A stretch of 64,000 bases of DNA from Terribacillus saccharophilus (GCF_002272745.1 NZ_NPBD01000002.1:310001-374000), one strand, 5' to 3'. Shown: positions 46,785 to 56,962, numbered from the stretch's first letter. Program-made: numbers and translations. Notes: generated by a model from the sequence alone, not told the origin.

Positions 46785-46966
46785 ATAGTTAATAAGTGAT
46801 CTTTATTATAGTTTTATCATTAAGTTTATTTGATATAACATATAAAACATCCCACAGTTTTCAATATTCTTCTGTGGTTTTGGCAGTTGTACTAGATGAC
46901 TTATTGTAAGTTGTTTACTATCGACCAAACGAACTACGTGAGAATAGGTAGCAAGGAGCTTTTACT

Positions 46967-48328
46967 ATGGAAAGAAACAACCGATCGACTAATGATTTAC
47001 AAAAAGGTTTAAAAAACCGGCATGTACAGATGATTGCACTGGGCGGAGCAATTGGAACGGGCCTATTTTATGGTTCTGCTTCTTCCATCGGATTAGCAGG
47101 ACCGGCTATCCCACTTGCTTATCTGGTAGGCGGCTTGATGATCTTCTTTATCATGCGAGCTCTGGGTGAGCTTTCAGTTGATACGCCAAACTCAGGTTCA
47201 ATCAGTTATTATGCTTATAAGAATTTAGGGGACTTTTTCGGATTCTTCTCTGGATGGAACTATTGGTTCAATTATGTGGCAGTAACGATGGCTGAGTTGA
47301 CGGTCGTCGGCATATATGTCCAATATTGGTTTCCGGAAGTACCGTCTTGGCTGACAGCATTCGGATTTCTTGTCCTGATTACTTGCATTAACTTATTGAG
47401 TGTCAAGCTATATGGTGAATTCGAGTTTTATTTTGCTCTAATCAAAGTGATAGCTATTATCGGCATGATAATTCTAGGCTTATTAATCATCTTCACTGGT
47501 ATTGGAAATAATGGTGTACCTACCGGTTTCTCCAACCTATTTAATGAAGGAGGATTCCTGCCGAACGGGATGATAGGCATTCTTCTTTCGCTTGTACCCG
47601 TCATGTTCAGCTTCGGTGGGGTCGAACTGGTAGGTATAACAGCGGGTGAGGTTGAATCACCAAAAAAGACGATTCCCAAAGCGATTAATCAAGTTGTTTA
47701 CCGCATCCTAATCTTCTATGTTGGTGCAATGATTATAATTACGTCTATCTTCCCATGGAATCAAATAGACGGGGAAAGCAGTCCATTTGTCCAAATACTC
47801 GACGGGGTCGGTATACCGGCAGCAGCTGGAATATTGAATCTTGTTGTCTTGACTGCAGCTGTGTCGGCACACAATAGTAGTTTGTACAGTAATGGACGCA
47901 TGCTGCATTCCTTAGCGAAGCAAGGCAACGCACCGCAGTTCCTAGAACGTGTTGGGAAACGGACAGGTGCACCAGTACCAGCTATTTTACTCTCTTCTGG
48001 AGTGGCAGGGATTGCAGTTATTATCAACTTCTTAATGCCGGAGAAGGTATTTGGCTACGTGATGGCAACTGCAACAGTTGCGGGTATCATCAACTGGAGT
48101 ATGATTGTTATCATTCATTTAGCTTTTAGAAAACGCATAGGAAAGGAAGCAGCAAGCAAGTTATCCTTTAAGCTGCCGCTATATCCTATTTCCAGTTATG
48201 TCGTACTGCTATTCCTAGTAGCGGTGATAGTTATTATAGGCTTCATGCCAGATTATCGTTTGGCTCTTTATATATTGCCTATATGGGTACTGATACTTGT
48301 AATAGGGTATAAACTGAAGAAAAAATGA
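46967..48328 (+). CDS. Amino acid permease (AAT family, APC superfamily)
   Basis: A 453-residue, 12-helix transporter. The start LQKGLKNRHVQMIALGGAIGTGLFYGSASSIGLAGPAIPLAYLVGG is the unwound substrate helix of amino acid permeases such as AroP, GabP and YbgF. GELSVDTPNSGSISYYAY, SFGGVELVGITAGEVESPKKTIPKAI and SAHNSSLYSNGRMLHSLAKQGNAP are further family blocks. It imports an amino acid with a proton; the substrate cannot be read from sequence. Ribosome site CAAGGAG; single-gene unit with two terminators after it. Confidence 0.93.
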   Translation: MERNNRSTNDLQKGLKNRHVQMIALGGAIGTGLFYGSASSIGLAGPAIPLAYLVGGLMIFFIMRALGELSVDTPNSGSISYYAYKNLGDFFGFFSGWNYWFNYVAVTMAELTVVGIYVQYWFPEVPSWLTAFGFLVLITCINLLSVKLYGEFEFYFALIKVIAIIGMIILGLLIIFTGIGNNGVPTGFSNLFNEGGFLPNGMIGILLSLVPVMFSFGGVELVGITAGEVESPKKTIPKAINQVVYRILIFYVGAMIIITSIFPWNQIDGESSPFVQILDGVGIPAAAGILNLVVLTAAVSAHNSSLYSNGRMLHSLAKQGNAPQFLERVGKRTGAPVPAILLSSGVAGIAVIINFLMPEKVFGYVMATATVAGIINWSMIVIIHLAFRKRIGKEAASKLSFKLPLYPISSYVVLLFLVAVIVIIGFMPDYRLALYILPIWVLILVIGYKLKKK

Positions 48329-48330
48329 TT

Positions 48331-48365
48331 AATGCGTGTCCATTATAGGGACACGCATTTTTGCT
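48331..48365 (+). terminator. Terminator of the permease gene
   Basis: AATGCGTGTCC/GGACACGCATT with TTTTG. Confidence 0.93.
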
Positions 48366-48370
48366 TTGTA

Positions 48371-48402
48371 ATAGACCAGAAAATTTTCTGGTCTATTTTG
48401 TA
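48371..48402. terminator. Second, bidirectional terminator
   Basis: A perfect 26-base palindrome with arms ATAGACCAGAAAA and TTTTCTGGTCTAT, between convergent genes, followed by TTTTG on the plus strand. Confidence 0.8.
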
Positions 48403-48424
48403 TTCTATTTGTTAACCTTAAAAA

Positions 48425-48766
48425 TCACTTCTCTAATTGCTCTTCCCCCCAATAGCAAATTGCATCTAATACAGGAATCAATGATAATCCCTTTTCGGTT
48501 AGGCTATATTCTACTTTTGGAGGCACTTGAGGATATTCTTTGCGATTAATTAGTTGATCATTTTCAAGTTCCTTTAATGTATTGGTTAACGTTTTAAAGG
48601 AAATATCACCAAGCATCCGTTTCAACTGATTATATCGAATAGGATTATTACTTATATATAAGGCATATAAAACTGTCATTTTATACTTACTGCCTATTAA
48701 AGATAGAGTAAATCCAAAACCGGTTTCCTTTATATTATTTTTAAATCCATAGTGTTCTTTCTCCAT
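48425..48766 (-). CDS. HxlR-family winged-helix regulator
   Basis: A 113-residue regulator: LSLIGSKYKMTVLYALYISNNPIRYNQLKRMLGDISFKTLTNTLKELENDQLINRKEYPQVPPKVEYSLTEKG covers the whole winged helix. It lacks the N-terminal CxxxxC cysteines seen in the HxlR protein at 35164; the only cysteine is near the C-terminus (AICYWG). Ribosome site AAAGGAGAG. Divergent from the NAD(P)H-quinone-type oxidoreductase at 48890, its likely target. Confidence 0.9.
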   Translation of the reverse strand: MEKEHYGFKNNIKETGFGFTLSLIGSKYKMTVLYALYISNNPIRYNQLKRMLGDISFKTLTNTLKELENDQLINRKEYPQVPPKVEYSLTEKGLSLIPVLDAICYWGEEQLEK

Positions 48767-48782
48767 TTAACACTCTCCTTTA

Positions 48783-48814
48783 GGTAAGTATCGCACTTTA
48801 ATTACCGTACTTGT
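48783..48814. promoter_or_regulatory. Possible HxlR operator
   Basis: GTAAGTA and TACTTGTA half-sites separated by 17 bases in the divergent gap, resembling HxlR-type AAGTA/TACTT sites. Confidence 0.4.
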
Positions 48815-48889
48815 AGAAGTTCAAGGCATTCAATAAACTAAATGTATAACAAAATATAATGAAAAGAAAAGGAAAAAGGAGGAACAATA

Positions 48890-49480
48890 ATGAAAACAAT
48901 TGTGTATGCACATCCATGGGAAGGAAGCTTTAATCATGCAATCTTAACTTCTATAACAAATGACTTAGAAGCTAAGAGAGAAATATTTCAAGTGATCGAT
49001 CTTTATAGAGATGAGTTTAATCCGGCCTATACAGCTGAAGAATTGAAGCTATTTAATAAGGGTGAAACGCCATACGAATTAGTTAAGGAATATCAGAGAA
49101 AACTAAAACAGGCCACTGAGTTAATATTCATTTTCCCTGTCTGGTGGTGGGACTTACCTGCTATTTTAAAAGGGTTCATTGATAAAGTAATGTTGAGTGG
49201 CTTTGCTTTTTTAGAAGATAAAGAAACAGGTGAGCTGAAAGGATTATTGACAAACATAAGAAAAACAACTGTAATCTCTACTTCTACAACTGATAAAGAG
49301 TACATTGAATCTGAAGGTGGAAATGCTATTCAGGGAGTCTTCATTAACCGAACTCTAGCTGACTTGGGATTAAAAAATGAATACACCAACTGGATTCATT
49401 TTTCTGGAGTAAACTTGACGACGGATGAGAAAAGAAGACAATTTTTAGAAGAAATACCCCAAAAACTTAAAGTTGATTAA
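48890..49480 (+). CDS. NAD(P)H-dependent flavodoxin-fold oxidoreductase (quinone reductase type)
   Basis: A 196-residue FMN/FAD protein: IVYAHPWEGSFNHAIL binds the flavin phosphate and IFIFPVWWWDLPAILKGFIDKVMLSGFAF is the hallmark of KefF/MdaB/NQO-type enzymes. It probably carries out two-electron reduction of quinones. Ribosome site AAAGGAGGA. The divergent HxlR gene suggests induction by quinones or other electrophiles. Confidence 0.92.
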   Translation: MKTIVYAHPWEGSFNHAILTSITNDLEAKREIFQVIDLYRDEFNPAYTAEELKLFNKGETPYELVKEYQRKLKQATELIFIFPVWWWDLPAILKGFIDKVMLSGFAFLEDKETGELKGLLTNIRKTTVISTSTTDKEYIESEGGNAIQGVFINRTLADLGLKNEYTNWIHFSGVNLTTDEKRRQFLEEIPQKLKVD

Positions 49481-49598
49481 ATGTCCTTTTCTACTTTCCT
49501 TGTAAGTTTTATACCGTGTCCAGCTAGGAAATGAAGCACTCTTTTAAAGATGAGAATGAACAAGGAACTATATGGTGTAACATTTTAAGCTTTAGAAA

Positions 49599-49650
49599 TA
49601 ATAATGAAAGAAGCCACACTTGAAGTAAAGTGCGGCTTCTTTCATTATTA
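49599..49650. terminator. Bidirectional terminator
   Basis: Stem AATAATGAAAGAAGCC...CACTT with AAGTG...GGCTTCTTTCATTATT, 5-base loop. It touches the stop of the acetyltransferase gene. Confidence 0.9.
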
Positions 49651-50262
49651 TTTCTTATCTACTACCCTTAAATTCTTGAAATAAAATTCTTTATCATGAT
49701 CAGTAATCTCTCTGAGTACTCGACACGGATTCCCTACAGCTACAACATTTGGGGGTATGTCCCTCGTAACTACACTGCCTGCTCCAATGACTGTATTGTC
49801 TCCTACTGAAATCCCCGGAAGAAGAATTGCACCAGCTCCTATCCAGCAGTTTCTTCCTACAGTTACTGGTACATTAAATTGATATGCTTTTTCACGTAGT
49901 TCGGGTAAGATAGGGTGTCCAGCTGTTGCTATCGTTACATTAGGACCAACCATTGTATAATCTCCAATGTAAATATGAGTATCATCCACTAGAGTTAAAT
50001 TAAAGTTTGCATAAACATTCTTTCCAAAGTGAACGTGGTTTCCGCCCCAATTTGCGTGAAGTGGAGGCTCGATATAGCAACCTTCCCCAATCTCAGCGAA
50101 CATCTCTTTAAGCAAAGCCTCTCTTTTTTCTAGTTCACTTGGACGCGTTTGATTAAAGTCGTATAGCCGTTCTAGGCACAGGGTTTGACGTTCTGCAAAC
50201 TCTTTATCTCCTGGTAAATACATACTGCTGTTGTGGAGGCCATCTTTAATACTTTTATCCAT
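49648..50262 (-). CDS. Sugar O-acetyltransferase (Maa/LacA family)
   Basis: A 204-residue left-handed beta-helix acetyltransferase. MAC-domain start (YLPGDKEFAERQTLCLERLYDFNQTRPSELEKREALL) is followed by hexapeptide repeats and the active-site region PPLHANWGGNHVHFGKNVYANFNLTLVDDTHIYIGDYTMVGPNVTIATAGHP (catalytic His). It acetylates maltose, galactoside or similar sugars with acetyl-CoA. Ribosome site TGAGG before ATG. Function in this context is unknown. Confidence 0.93.
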   Translation of the reverse strand: MDKSIKDGLHNSSMYLPGDKEFAERQTLCLERLYDFNQTRPSELEKREALLKEMFAEIGEGCYIEPPLHANWGGNHVHFGKNVYANFNLTLVDDTHIYIGDYTMVGPNVTIATAGHPILPELREKAYQFNVPVTVGRNCWIGAGAILLPGISVGDNTVIGAGSVVTRDIPPNVVAVGNPCRVLREITDHDKEFYFKNLRVVDKK

Positions 50263-50358
50263 ATGTACAACCTCATTTCTAAAAAGATAGATTATAATAT
50301 CATTTTACATCAATAACTACGTTCTCCTATTTCAGGAGGTTTCAAAACGGCAATTCGA

Positions 50359-51558
50359 TTATTGACTCAATCGTTTAGACTCAACAGTAATTTTGTTTGC
50401 GCGTATTAAGATCAATCGACAGAACAGTATTCCAGCTACACATACTAGAAGAAAATAAGGGAATATCAAAAACGAAATATTAGCAAGTGACTGTCCTAAT
50501 AAGGGCGCTACTAGAGTAGCACCTGTGTAAGCAAAGGCCATTTGTATTCCCATTGCTGCTTGAGAATTATGCTTACCAAAATAAATAGGAGTTTGATGTA
50601 ACATAGAAGGGTAGATTGGTGCAAGACCTGTTCCTATAATTACAAAGGATAGTAATGTAAAAATGATTGGTAATGGAAGTAACATTATCAATAAACCAGA
50701 AACAGTCAGAGTACAACCTATTTGAATCAAAGCTTCATTGCTTATACGGATTGAGAGAAACCCACTTAACATACGGCCAGCCGTCATACCAAGAAAGTAC
50801 AAGGAAATCCAACCAGCAGCACTTTCGGCTGGGACATCTTCTATTCTGACTAAATAACTAGAACCCCAGAGCATTATGGAAGCCTCTGTGGATGCTATTA
50901 AGAAAAATGATACCATTCCGAAGATAGAGCCTTTTTTCTTAAATGAATTAAACAATCCCATTCTGCTTTCAGAATTGAATTCTTTATTGTATTGAATGCT
51001 ATTATTATCAGTAGCTTCGTATTTTTTCCACTTTGAAAGTGAAAACAGGAGCAACAAGACTAGTGCAAATTGTAATAATGAAATGGTAAAATATCCACTT
51101 CTCCAAGAATTCCCCCAAAGAACTAATGTTGATAATATAATGGGACCTAGTAGGGCTCCGACTCCCCAGAAACCATGTAACCAGTTCATATGTTTTGCTT
51201 CGTAATGAGTAGCAACAAACCTATTTAAGGCTGCGTCTACCGCTCCAGCACCCAGACCCAGTGGTATAGCACATAATAATAACCATGCAAATGAAGGGGA
51301 AAACGAGAAACCAAGTAATGCAACGGCAGTCATCGCTATACTTATTATAACGATTTTACCGGTGCCTAGAACTCTAATTAATCTATATGAAAACAAACTA
51401 GATATGATTGTTCCGGTAGATATAATAATAGAAGCAATACCTGCATTCCCAATCGGAACGCCAAGGTCAGTGTTCATAAGCGGCCACGCAGACCCCAGAA
51501 TAGAATCAGGTAATCCTAAGCTAATAAATGATAAGTAAATTAAAAAAATGAAGAACAT
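50359..51558 (-). CDS. MFS transporter, FucP/YfkF-like
   Basis: A 399-residue, 12-helix transporter: SLGLPDSILGSAWPLMNTDLGVPIGNAGIASIIISTGTIISSLFSYRLI at the N-terminus and LGLGAGAVDAALNRFVATHYEAKHMNWLHGFWGVGALLGPII (helices 4-5), typical of the FucP-like/MFS_1 group of sugar or unknown-solute carriers. Ribosome site TAGGAGGA. It stands alone; the next gene upstream is a wreck. Confidence 0.88.
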   Translation of the reverse strand: MFFIFLIYLSFISLGLPDSILGSAWPLMNTDLGVPIGNAGIASIIISTGTIISSLFSYRLIRVLGTGKIVIISIAMTAVALLGFSFSPSFAWLLLCAIPLGLGAGAVDAALNRFVATHYEAKHMNWLHGFWGVGALLGPIILSTLVLWGNSWRSGYFTISLLQFALVLLLLFSLSKWKKYEATDNNSIQYNKEFNSESRMGLFNSFKKKGSIFGMVSFFLIASTEASIMLWGSSYLVRIEDVPAESAAGWISLYFLGMTAGRMLSGFLSIRISNEALIQIGCTLTVSGLLIMLLPLPIIFTLLSFVIIGTGLAPIYPSMLHQTPIYFGKHNSQAAMGIQMAFAYTGATLVAPLLGQSLANISFLIFPYFLLVCVAGILFCRLILIRANKITVESKRLSQ

Positions 51559-51850
51559 TATATCCTCCTATTCATATAAAGGGAGCTTACATTATAAACA
51601 TTTTGAGCAATTCACAATGCAGATAAATCACGCTTTACTTATGCGGCGCAATATCGTATTAGATGACTAACAAAGTTATCCATATGACCTTACTTAATTA
51701 TATTTTTATTCATTAATCTCCTGCTTCATTCACTGTAAACATGCATGAAATTAGAAACGAGATGTTTTTAAGGATAGATCAAATATACTCATGTTTTTTC
51801 GCCCTTAAGCATGTTGCTTTCTGTCTATAGAATGCTACAATGCAGAAACA

Positions 51851-51888
51851 AAAAAAGCAGGAGCAATGAATGCTCTTGTCCTGCTTTC
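51851..51888 (-). terminator. Terminator of the lost MATE gene
   Basis: On the minus strand AAAGCAGGA...TCCTGCTTTTTTTG, T7 tail. It is directly behind the MATE fragment. Confidence 0.8.
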
Positions 51889-51904
51889 TGGGTGTTATAT
51901 GTTT

Positions 51905-52036
51905 TCTATATACTATGCTATCAATTTCCTGCTTCCGCAAAACATACAGAATGACAGCACAGACAAGGAATGTGACGGCATCTGCAATAACAATCGACCA
52001 GACTACTCCATGTGAGCCAATTAGCGAACCTCTATA
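51905..52036 (-). pseudogene. C-terminal fragment of a MATE-type efflux pump
   Basis: An open minus-strand frame reads GSLIGSHGVVWSIVIADAV then TFLVCAVILYVLRKQEIDS, like the last helix and tail of MATE-family (NorM/YeeO-like) transporters (W-S-I-P-x-A-D block). No upstream part remains and the terminator is intact. The remaining part of 51559-51850 and 52037-52330 shows no gene. Confidence 0.6.
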
Positions 52037-52330
52037 AATTACCCCCAGGAAGAGTTATAAAATATGTTTCTAAACACTAAAAACGCTCACAGAAAGAGTA
52101 TATAACACGTACTGGGTTGATGAAAGAGTCCAGATAAAACCGAAGGATTGGTATTAGGTAAGCTTTTCAACATTGGAAAGAGTACCCGCAGATATAAAAA
52201 CACGTATTAACGCAGCTATAATAGCAGTGCGTTTCGCAATTAAAAAATCGCACAGTTTTTAATATGAACTTCAACAAACTTAGTATTAGCATAGATTTTT
52301 AATATGTTAAACTGGTAGCCCATTTATATA

Positions 52331-52358
52331 ACCTTTAAGTCTTTGCACCCATATAATA
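52331..52358 (+). promoter_or_regulatory. Sigma-K-like promoter of the collagen-like gene
   Basis: AC at 52331-52332, 17 bases, CATATAATA at 52350-52358, which fits sigma-K (CATA-NNN-TA). Late mother-cell expression suits an exosporium protein. Confidence 0.55.
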
Positions 52359-52366
52359 TTGTATAA

Positions 52367-53398
<1,032 letters not shown>

Positions 53399-53711
53399 AT
53401 GGGAAATTCAGAGTTCGTCCATTTAATTTTTATAAAACATCATAGCCTTATCTGCAAGAGTAATACAGTTTTAGTGGAAACAATTATTCATCCAGAATTA
53501 TAATAAAGATTAAGAAGATAAGAGCAGGGCATTAGCGTTGCTCTTTTTAGTGATGTTTCGTATCGACTACAAAGGGCATTTAGATTACTTGGGAAGGTGA
53601 AGGTGGTTTTGGAGCCAGCGCTAATATTACCTTCCAAGGAGATCCTGCTGTCGTATAATCAAAAGCGCAGTTGGGACTAGAATAATATAGCTGTCGTTTG
53701 CAGCATTAAAG
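53399..53711. other. Intergenic stretch after the collagen gene
   Basis: No gene. A short frame near 53586-53659 reads EGEGGFGASANITFQGDPAVV-stop without a start; it is unrecognised and may be a gene tail left by deletion. Confidence 0.4.
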
Positions 53712-53740
53712 AAAGACCCTTTTACACAAAAGGGTCTTTT
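53712..53740. terminator. Bidirectional terminator
   Basis: AAAGACCCTTTT/AAAAGGGTCTTT perfect stem, 4-base loop, before the convergent YjbR gene. Confidence 0.92.
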
Positions 53741-53744
53741 CAAA

Positions 53745-54077
53745 TTACTTATCCTTTGTTAAATCATAGCTTGTACTAATTAATTCATGGATTTCTTGCT
53801 CAGGAACTGTGCCGTCTAATATTACAGAATTCCAATGCTCTTTATTTAAATGATAAGCGGGGACTATAGAATCGTATTCATTTCTGAGTTGTTCATTCAT
53901 ACCAGGTTCATTTTTTATATTAATCCAGATCCTATTCTCTCTCTCGAATATCCAAGCAAATGTCTTATCAGTTTCCTTATGCCTAATAAGTGTCCAATTA
54001 TCATCTCGAAATGGTCTGTCTTCATAAACATCTTTATACTGCTTACAATAGTTTATAGCTTCTTGCCTATTCTTCAT
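53745..54077 (-). CDS. MmcQ/YjbR-family protein
   Basis: A 110-residue small protein: NRQEAINYCKQYKDVYEDRPFRDDNWTLIRHKETDKTFAWIFERENRIWINIKNEP and EHWNSVILDGTVPEQEIHELISTSYDL are the conserved blocks of the MmcQ/YjbR fold (double-wing, CyaY-like). Role unknown. ATG 54077 follows AAGGAG; the frame continues to 54173 without a ribosome site. Confidence 0.88.
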   Translation of the reverse strand: MKNRQEAINYCKQYKDVYEDRPFRDDNWTLIRHKETDKTFAWIFERENRIWINIKNEPGMNEQLRNEYDSIVPAYHLNKEHWNSVILDGTVPEQEIHELISTSYDLTKDK

Positions 54078-54296
54078 AATTAATCGACTCCTTAGTTTTA
54101 ATATCCAATTCCTTTTACAAAGACCTCCCAAGACGAAAGGATTCTCTTTGATATCTATAGGGGGCATCAACACTCATAGACTTCTCTTCAACAAGATAGC
54201 AACTTGTACACGATATGTAGTGGATAGGGCATCGCATTTTATCCGCCATTCTATTACGTCTACATAAGCGGTATCCGTTAAAAAGATGAGTTAATG

Positions 54297-54320
54297 AGCT
54301 GCCTTTAGGCAGCTTTTTTA
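54297..54320 (+). terminator. Orphan terminator
   Basis: AGCTGCC/GGCAGCT with T6 tail and no gene before it on the plus strand; the upstream 54180-54296 has no recognisable frame. Likely left by a lost gene. Confidence 0.6.
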
Positions 54321-54414
54321 TTTATACACTTCTATTACATAAATTAGATAACAAAAAGGACTAATCACTGATTAAGTAATTTGTCCTTTTTACACCTTTC
54401 CTGTCCACATGTTA

Positions 54415-54545
54415 ATGAGTTAATGGGTTTGCACCCCCGCCTTTAGGGATGACGGCTCCCGTCTTATAACCCCGCTTCAGGAACTAGCCGCACTTCTTCA
54501 ATTGTCATGCACTCAAAGACTAGCTAACGCTAAGTTCTTTAACAA
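54415..54545 (-). mobile_element. Possible IS200/IS605-type right end (TnpB tail and omega-RNA-like hairpins)
   Basis: On the minus strand a short frame MTIEEVRLVPEAGL-stop is followed by GACGGGAGCCGTC and a CCC...GGGGG hairpin (CATCCCTAAAGGCGGGGG) ending ...GTGCAAAC. This is the general look of TnpB 3' ends with their RNA scaffold. No intact tnpA or tnpB is near, and the segment to 54658 is otherwise empty. The assignment is by resemblance only. Confidence 0.4.
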
Positions 54546-54658
54546 GCCCAAACTTACCAAGGAAGTTTATATAAATCAACATACCGTAAACTGAGTATAT
54601 TTTCCAATTATTTATCTTTTAGGTATAATTGAGTTCTTAAATTTTGGGAGTGAAATGA

Positions 54659-55093
54659 ATGGGGATAAGAAAAGCCAAGGTTGAGGATTGGAAGCAAATT
54701 TCTTTGTTATTAAACCAGTTAGACTATCCAGATACGAAACCTTTTTTAAAGGGAAAAATTGAAACACTTCTTATGAATCCGAATGAGATGTTATTAGTGT
54801 TTGAAGAGGATCAGAGTGTTATAGCTGTAATTTCGATGCATTTTATACCTCAGTTAGCTGTAAAAGGAGATTTCGCAAGGATAAGTTACCTTGCAGTTGA
54901 TAAAAACATTAGAAGTAAAGGGATAGGACGTAAGATTGAAGAATATTGTACTGATTTAGCCATAAAAAGAAACTGCGATAGAATTGAAGTGCATTGCCAT
55001 TTAAGGAGAAAAGATGCACATAGGTTTTATATGCGGCAAGGGTTTACGGAATCCCCAAAATATTTTATTAAAATGTTATCTCAATCTGACTAA
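54659..55093 (+). CDS. GNAT-family N-acetyltransferase
   Basis: A 144-residue acetyltransferase: IRKAKVEDWKQISLLLNQLDYP at the start, ISYLAVDKNIRSKGIGRKIEEYC is the acetyl-CoA loop (RxKGIG), and FYMRQGFTESPKYFIKML the C-terminal block. It transfers acetyl from CoA to a small amine or protein; substrate unknown. ATG 54659 has GGGAG about nine bases upstream. Single gene. Confidence 0.9.
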   Translation: MGIRKAKVEDWKQISLLLNQLDYPDTKPFLKGKIETLLMNPNEMLLVFEEDQSVIAVISMHFIPQLAVKGDFARISYLAVDKNIRSKGIGRKIEEYCTDLAIKRNCDRIEVHCHLRRKDAHRFYMRQGFTESPKYFIKMLSQSD

Positions 55094-55347
55094 TATCCGT
55101 ATTCTTGTTCAATTAACTGGTACGATGAACCAAGAAGTAACAATGAAAAAAATAACCAGGTGAATGATTTATTGATATAGCTGCTATAAGATTAAATGAG
55201 GGGCATGTTCGGTTACAATAAAGATCTCAGCAAGTTGAACTTCAAAATGCTGTACATATACAAACCTTTCATCTGTCGGTAGCATTTCCTGCAGCAACAT
55301 CTTCTGAGTGAGATATAGTTATCTATGTTGGAATTTTATATAATATT

Positions 55348-55806
55348 TTGAAATATATTATAAGATGTAAGTTAATTACCAAAATAATAAGAGAGTGGGA
55401 AATTGCTATTATTTTAAAGAGAAAAATATTAACTGCTATTCTTAGTAGTTTGTTATTTGCACTTATCTTTTCATTACTTGGTGGCTTTGAAGTGAACAGA
55501 TTTTTTAACCTATATTTAAATTTATATTATTTAAACTTTATGTTTGTAATTACGTACGGAGTTATTGCTTCCTTTTTTAGCGACTGGCTTAGTAGGCAGA
55601 TTTCTAAAAAAGCTTATACTCGTGAAATTACCGCCTTCTTAATTCATTGTTGCTGCGGAGCAGTATTACTAGTGTTTGGTCTTGGTTCTGCTATCCTATT
55701 CTTTATTATCGATCGTTTATTAGGTAGGGTAAAGATTGGATGGATGTCAGTAATCATAGCATTATTAATAGTAGTACTAGTATTTATATATATGATTATT
55801 AGGTAG
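55348..55806 (+). CDS. Membrane protein of unknown family
   Basis: A frame of up to 152 residues with four predicted membrane helices (from about ILTAILSSLLFALIFSLLGG, NFMFVITYGVIASFF, AVLLVFGLGSAILFFII and WMSVIIALLIVVLVFIY) and a His/Cys pair HCCCG between helices 2 and 3. Its start is unclear: TTG 55348 has no ribosome site, and no in-frame ATG occurs before the first helix; ATT near 55402 follows GAGTGGG. Not recognised. It may be a small gene with an odd start or one that lost its 5' end. Confidence 0.5.
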   Translation: MKYIIRCKLITKIIREWEIAIILKRKILTAILSSLLFALIFSLLGGFEVNRFFNLYLNLYYLNFMFVITYGVIASFFSDWLSRQISKKAYTREITAFLIHCCCGAVLLVFGLGSAILFFIIDRLLGRVKIGWMSVIIALLIVVLVFIYMIIR

Positions 55807-56059
55807 GCAAAATAAGCTAATTGAACTTTACTGTTAAATACTGTAGTTTCACATGAAGTATCGATAGCTTTAGTTAAATAGTAATCTTCAACAATCGGGC
55901 ACTTTTTATTGAATAAGAAGGCGTCCTTTTTTAATGAAATAGATTCTTATATTGGAGTTATAGAAGAGACATTTAGGAGACCGAATTTGTCTTCGCGAAG
56001 TCCTGTAAAATTGACCTCTATGAATTGATGATTTATCGCTTTTAACCAGTTAGGAGATC
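55807..56059. other. Intergenic stretch
   Basis: No gene or convincing signal seen in this part of the 458-base gap. Confidence 0.5.
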
Positions 56060-56209
56060 TTACTGCCTGGCTAATATTACAGAATCAGACTTCTTCAAGA
56101 CAATTTCTTCAAGCGCTTGGTGAACCTTTCTTGTATTACAAACTGGGCATAAAAATAATTCTTTACCAATCGTTCTCAAAATGATATTATTGGCGTGAGG
56201 ACGAGAAAG
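56060..56209 (-). pseudogene. CxxC-containing gene fragment
   Basis: An open minus-strand frame of 49 codons without ATG reads LRTIGKELFLCPVCNTRKV then HQALEEIVLKKSDSVILARQ. The CPVC pair suggests a zinc ribbon. It runs head-on to the TetR gene and overlaps its promoter, so it is probably debris. Confidence 0.3.
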
Positions 56210-56264
56210 TCAAATGTTATTTATTTTCTGGTTACTCTAAGATTAACTCAAAGGAAATGATAGT

Positions 56265-56840
56265 ATGGCTAGAAATAAAGAGTTTGATGAAAATGAAGTA
56301 TTACGAAAAGCTATGGAACTTTTTTGGATACAGGGCTATGAAAAAACCTCCATGCAAGATTTAGTGAAGTATATGGGTATCCATCGTCGTAGCTTATATG
56401 ATACGTTTGGGGACAAACATACTTTATTTATAAAAGCGTTAGAGCATTATAATGAAATAATAAGAATTAGAACAGAGAATAAAGTAAACCAACTGGAATC
56501 GGTAAAGGATGCCATCAGGCAATTATTTGAAATGGTAATTGTCAGAGATGAACAACAAATTATTGGTTGCTTGACGGTAAACACGGCAGTTGAGTTGTCT
56601 TTACATGATGATCAAGCAGCAGAAAAGGTAGTGGAGAGCTTTTCTAAGACCGAATTACTGCTAAACAATCTAGTGCTCAGAGGTCAAAAATCTGGAGAAA
56701 TATCTAAACATCTTGATGCAAAAAAAACATCGGAATTTCTTCATAATTCCTTAGTAGGACTACGTGTTATGACCAAAACTACCGATGACATAGATAAATT
56801 AAATAATGTAATTGATATAACGCTCTCGGTATTAGATTAA
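56265..56840 (+). CDS. TetR/AcrR-family regulator
   Basis: A 191-residue repressor: FDENEVLRKAMELFWIQGYEKTSMQDLVKYMGIHRRSLYDTFGDKHTLFIKALEHY is the helix-turn-helix domain; the rest is the all-helical ligand and dimer domain (VNTAVELSLHDDQAAEKVVESF). It belongs to the AcrR group with C-terminal TetR_C domains. A 26-bp perfect palindrome lies directly downstream, ahead of the SDR gene, and a half copy (ATCGTTCTCAAAA) is at 56169 before this gene, so it probably represses both. Ribosome site AAAGGAA. Confidence 0.93.
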   Translation: MARNKEFDENEVLRKAMELFWIQGYEKTSMQDLVKYMGIHRRSLYDTFGDKHTLFIKALEHYNEIIRIRTENKVNQLESVKDAIRQLFEMVIVRDEQQIIGCLTVNTAVELSLHDDQAAEKVVESFSKTELLLNNLVLRGQKSGEISKHLDAKKTSEFLHNSLVGLRVMTKTTDDIDKLNNVIDITLSVLD

Positions 56841-56850
56841 TTTTTTTGCT

Positions 56851-56876
56851 CTTTTGAGAACGATCGTTCTCAAAAG
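56851..56876. promoter_or_regulatory. TetR operator, 26-bp perfect palindrome
   Basis: Each arm is CTTTTGAGAACGA read from either end. It sits 87 bases before the SDR start. Half of it recurs at 56169-56181 before the tetR gene. Confidence 0.75.
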
Positions 56877-56962
56877 GTGATAATCAATCTAGCTGAACTA
56901 CAGTTGATACATTTTAAAGACTAAATGCTAATTTAAATTACTTAAATTTAAGGAGAGTTAAT

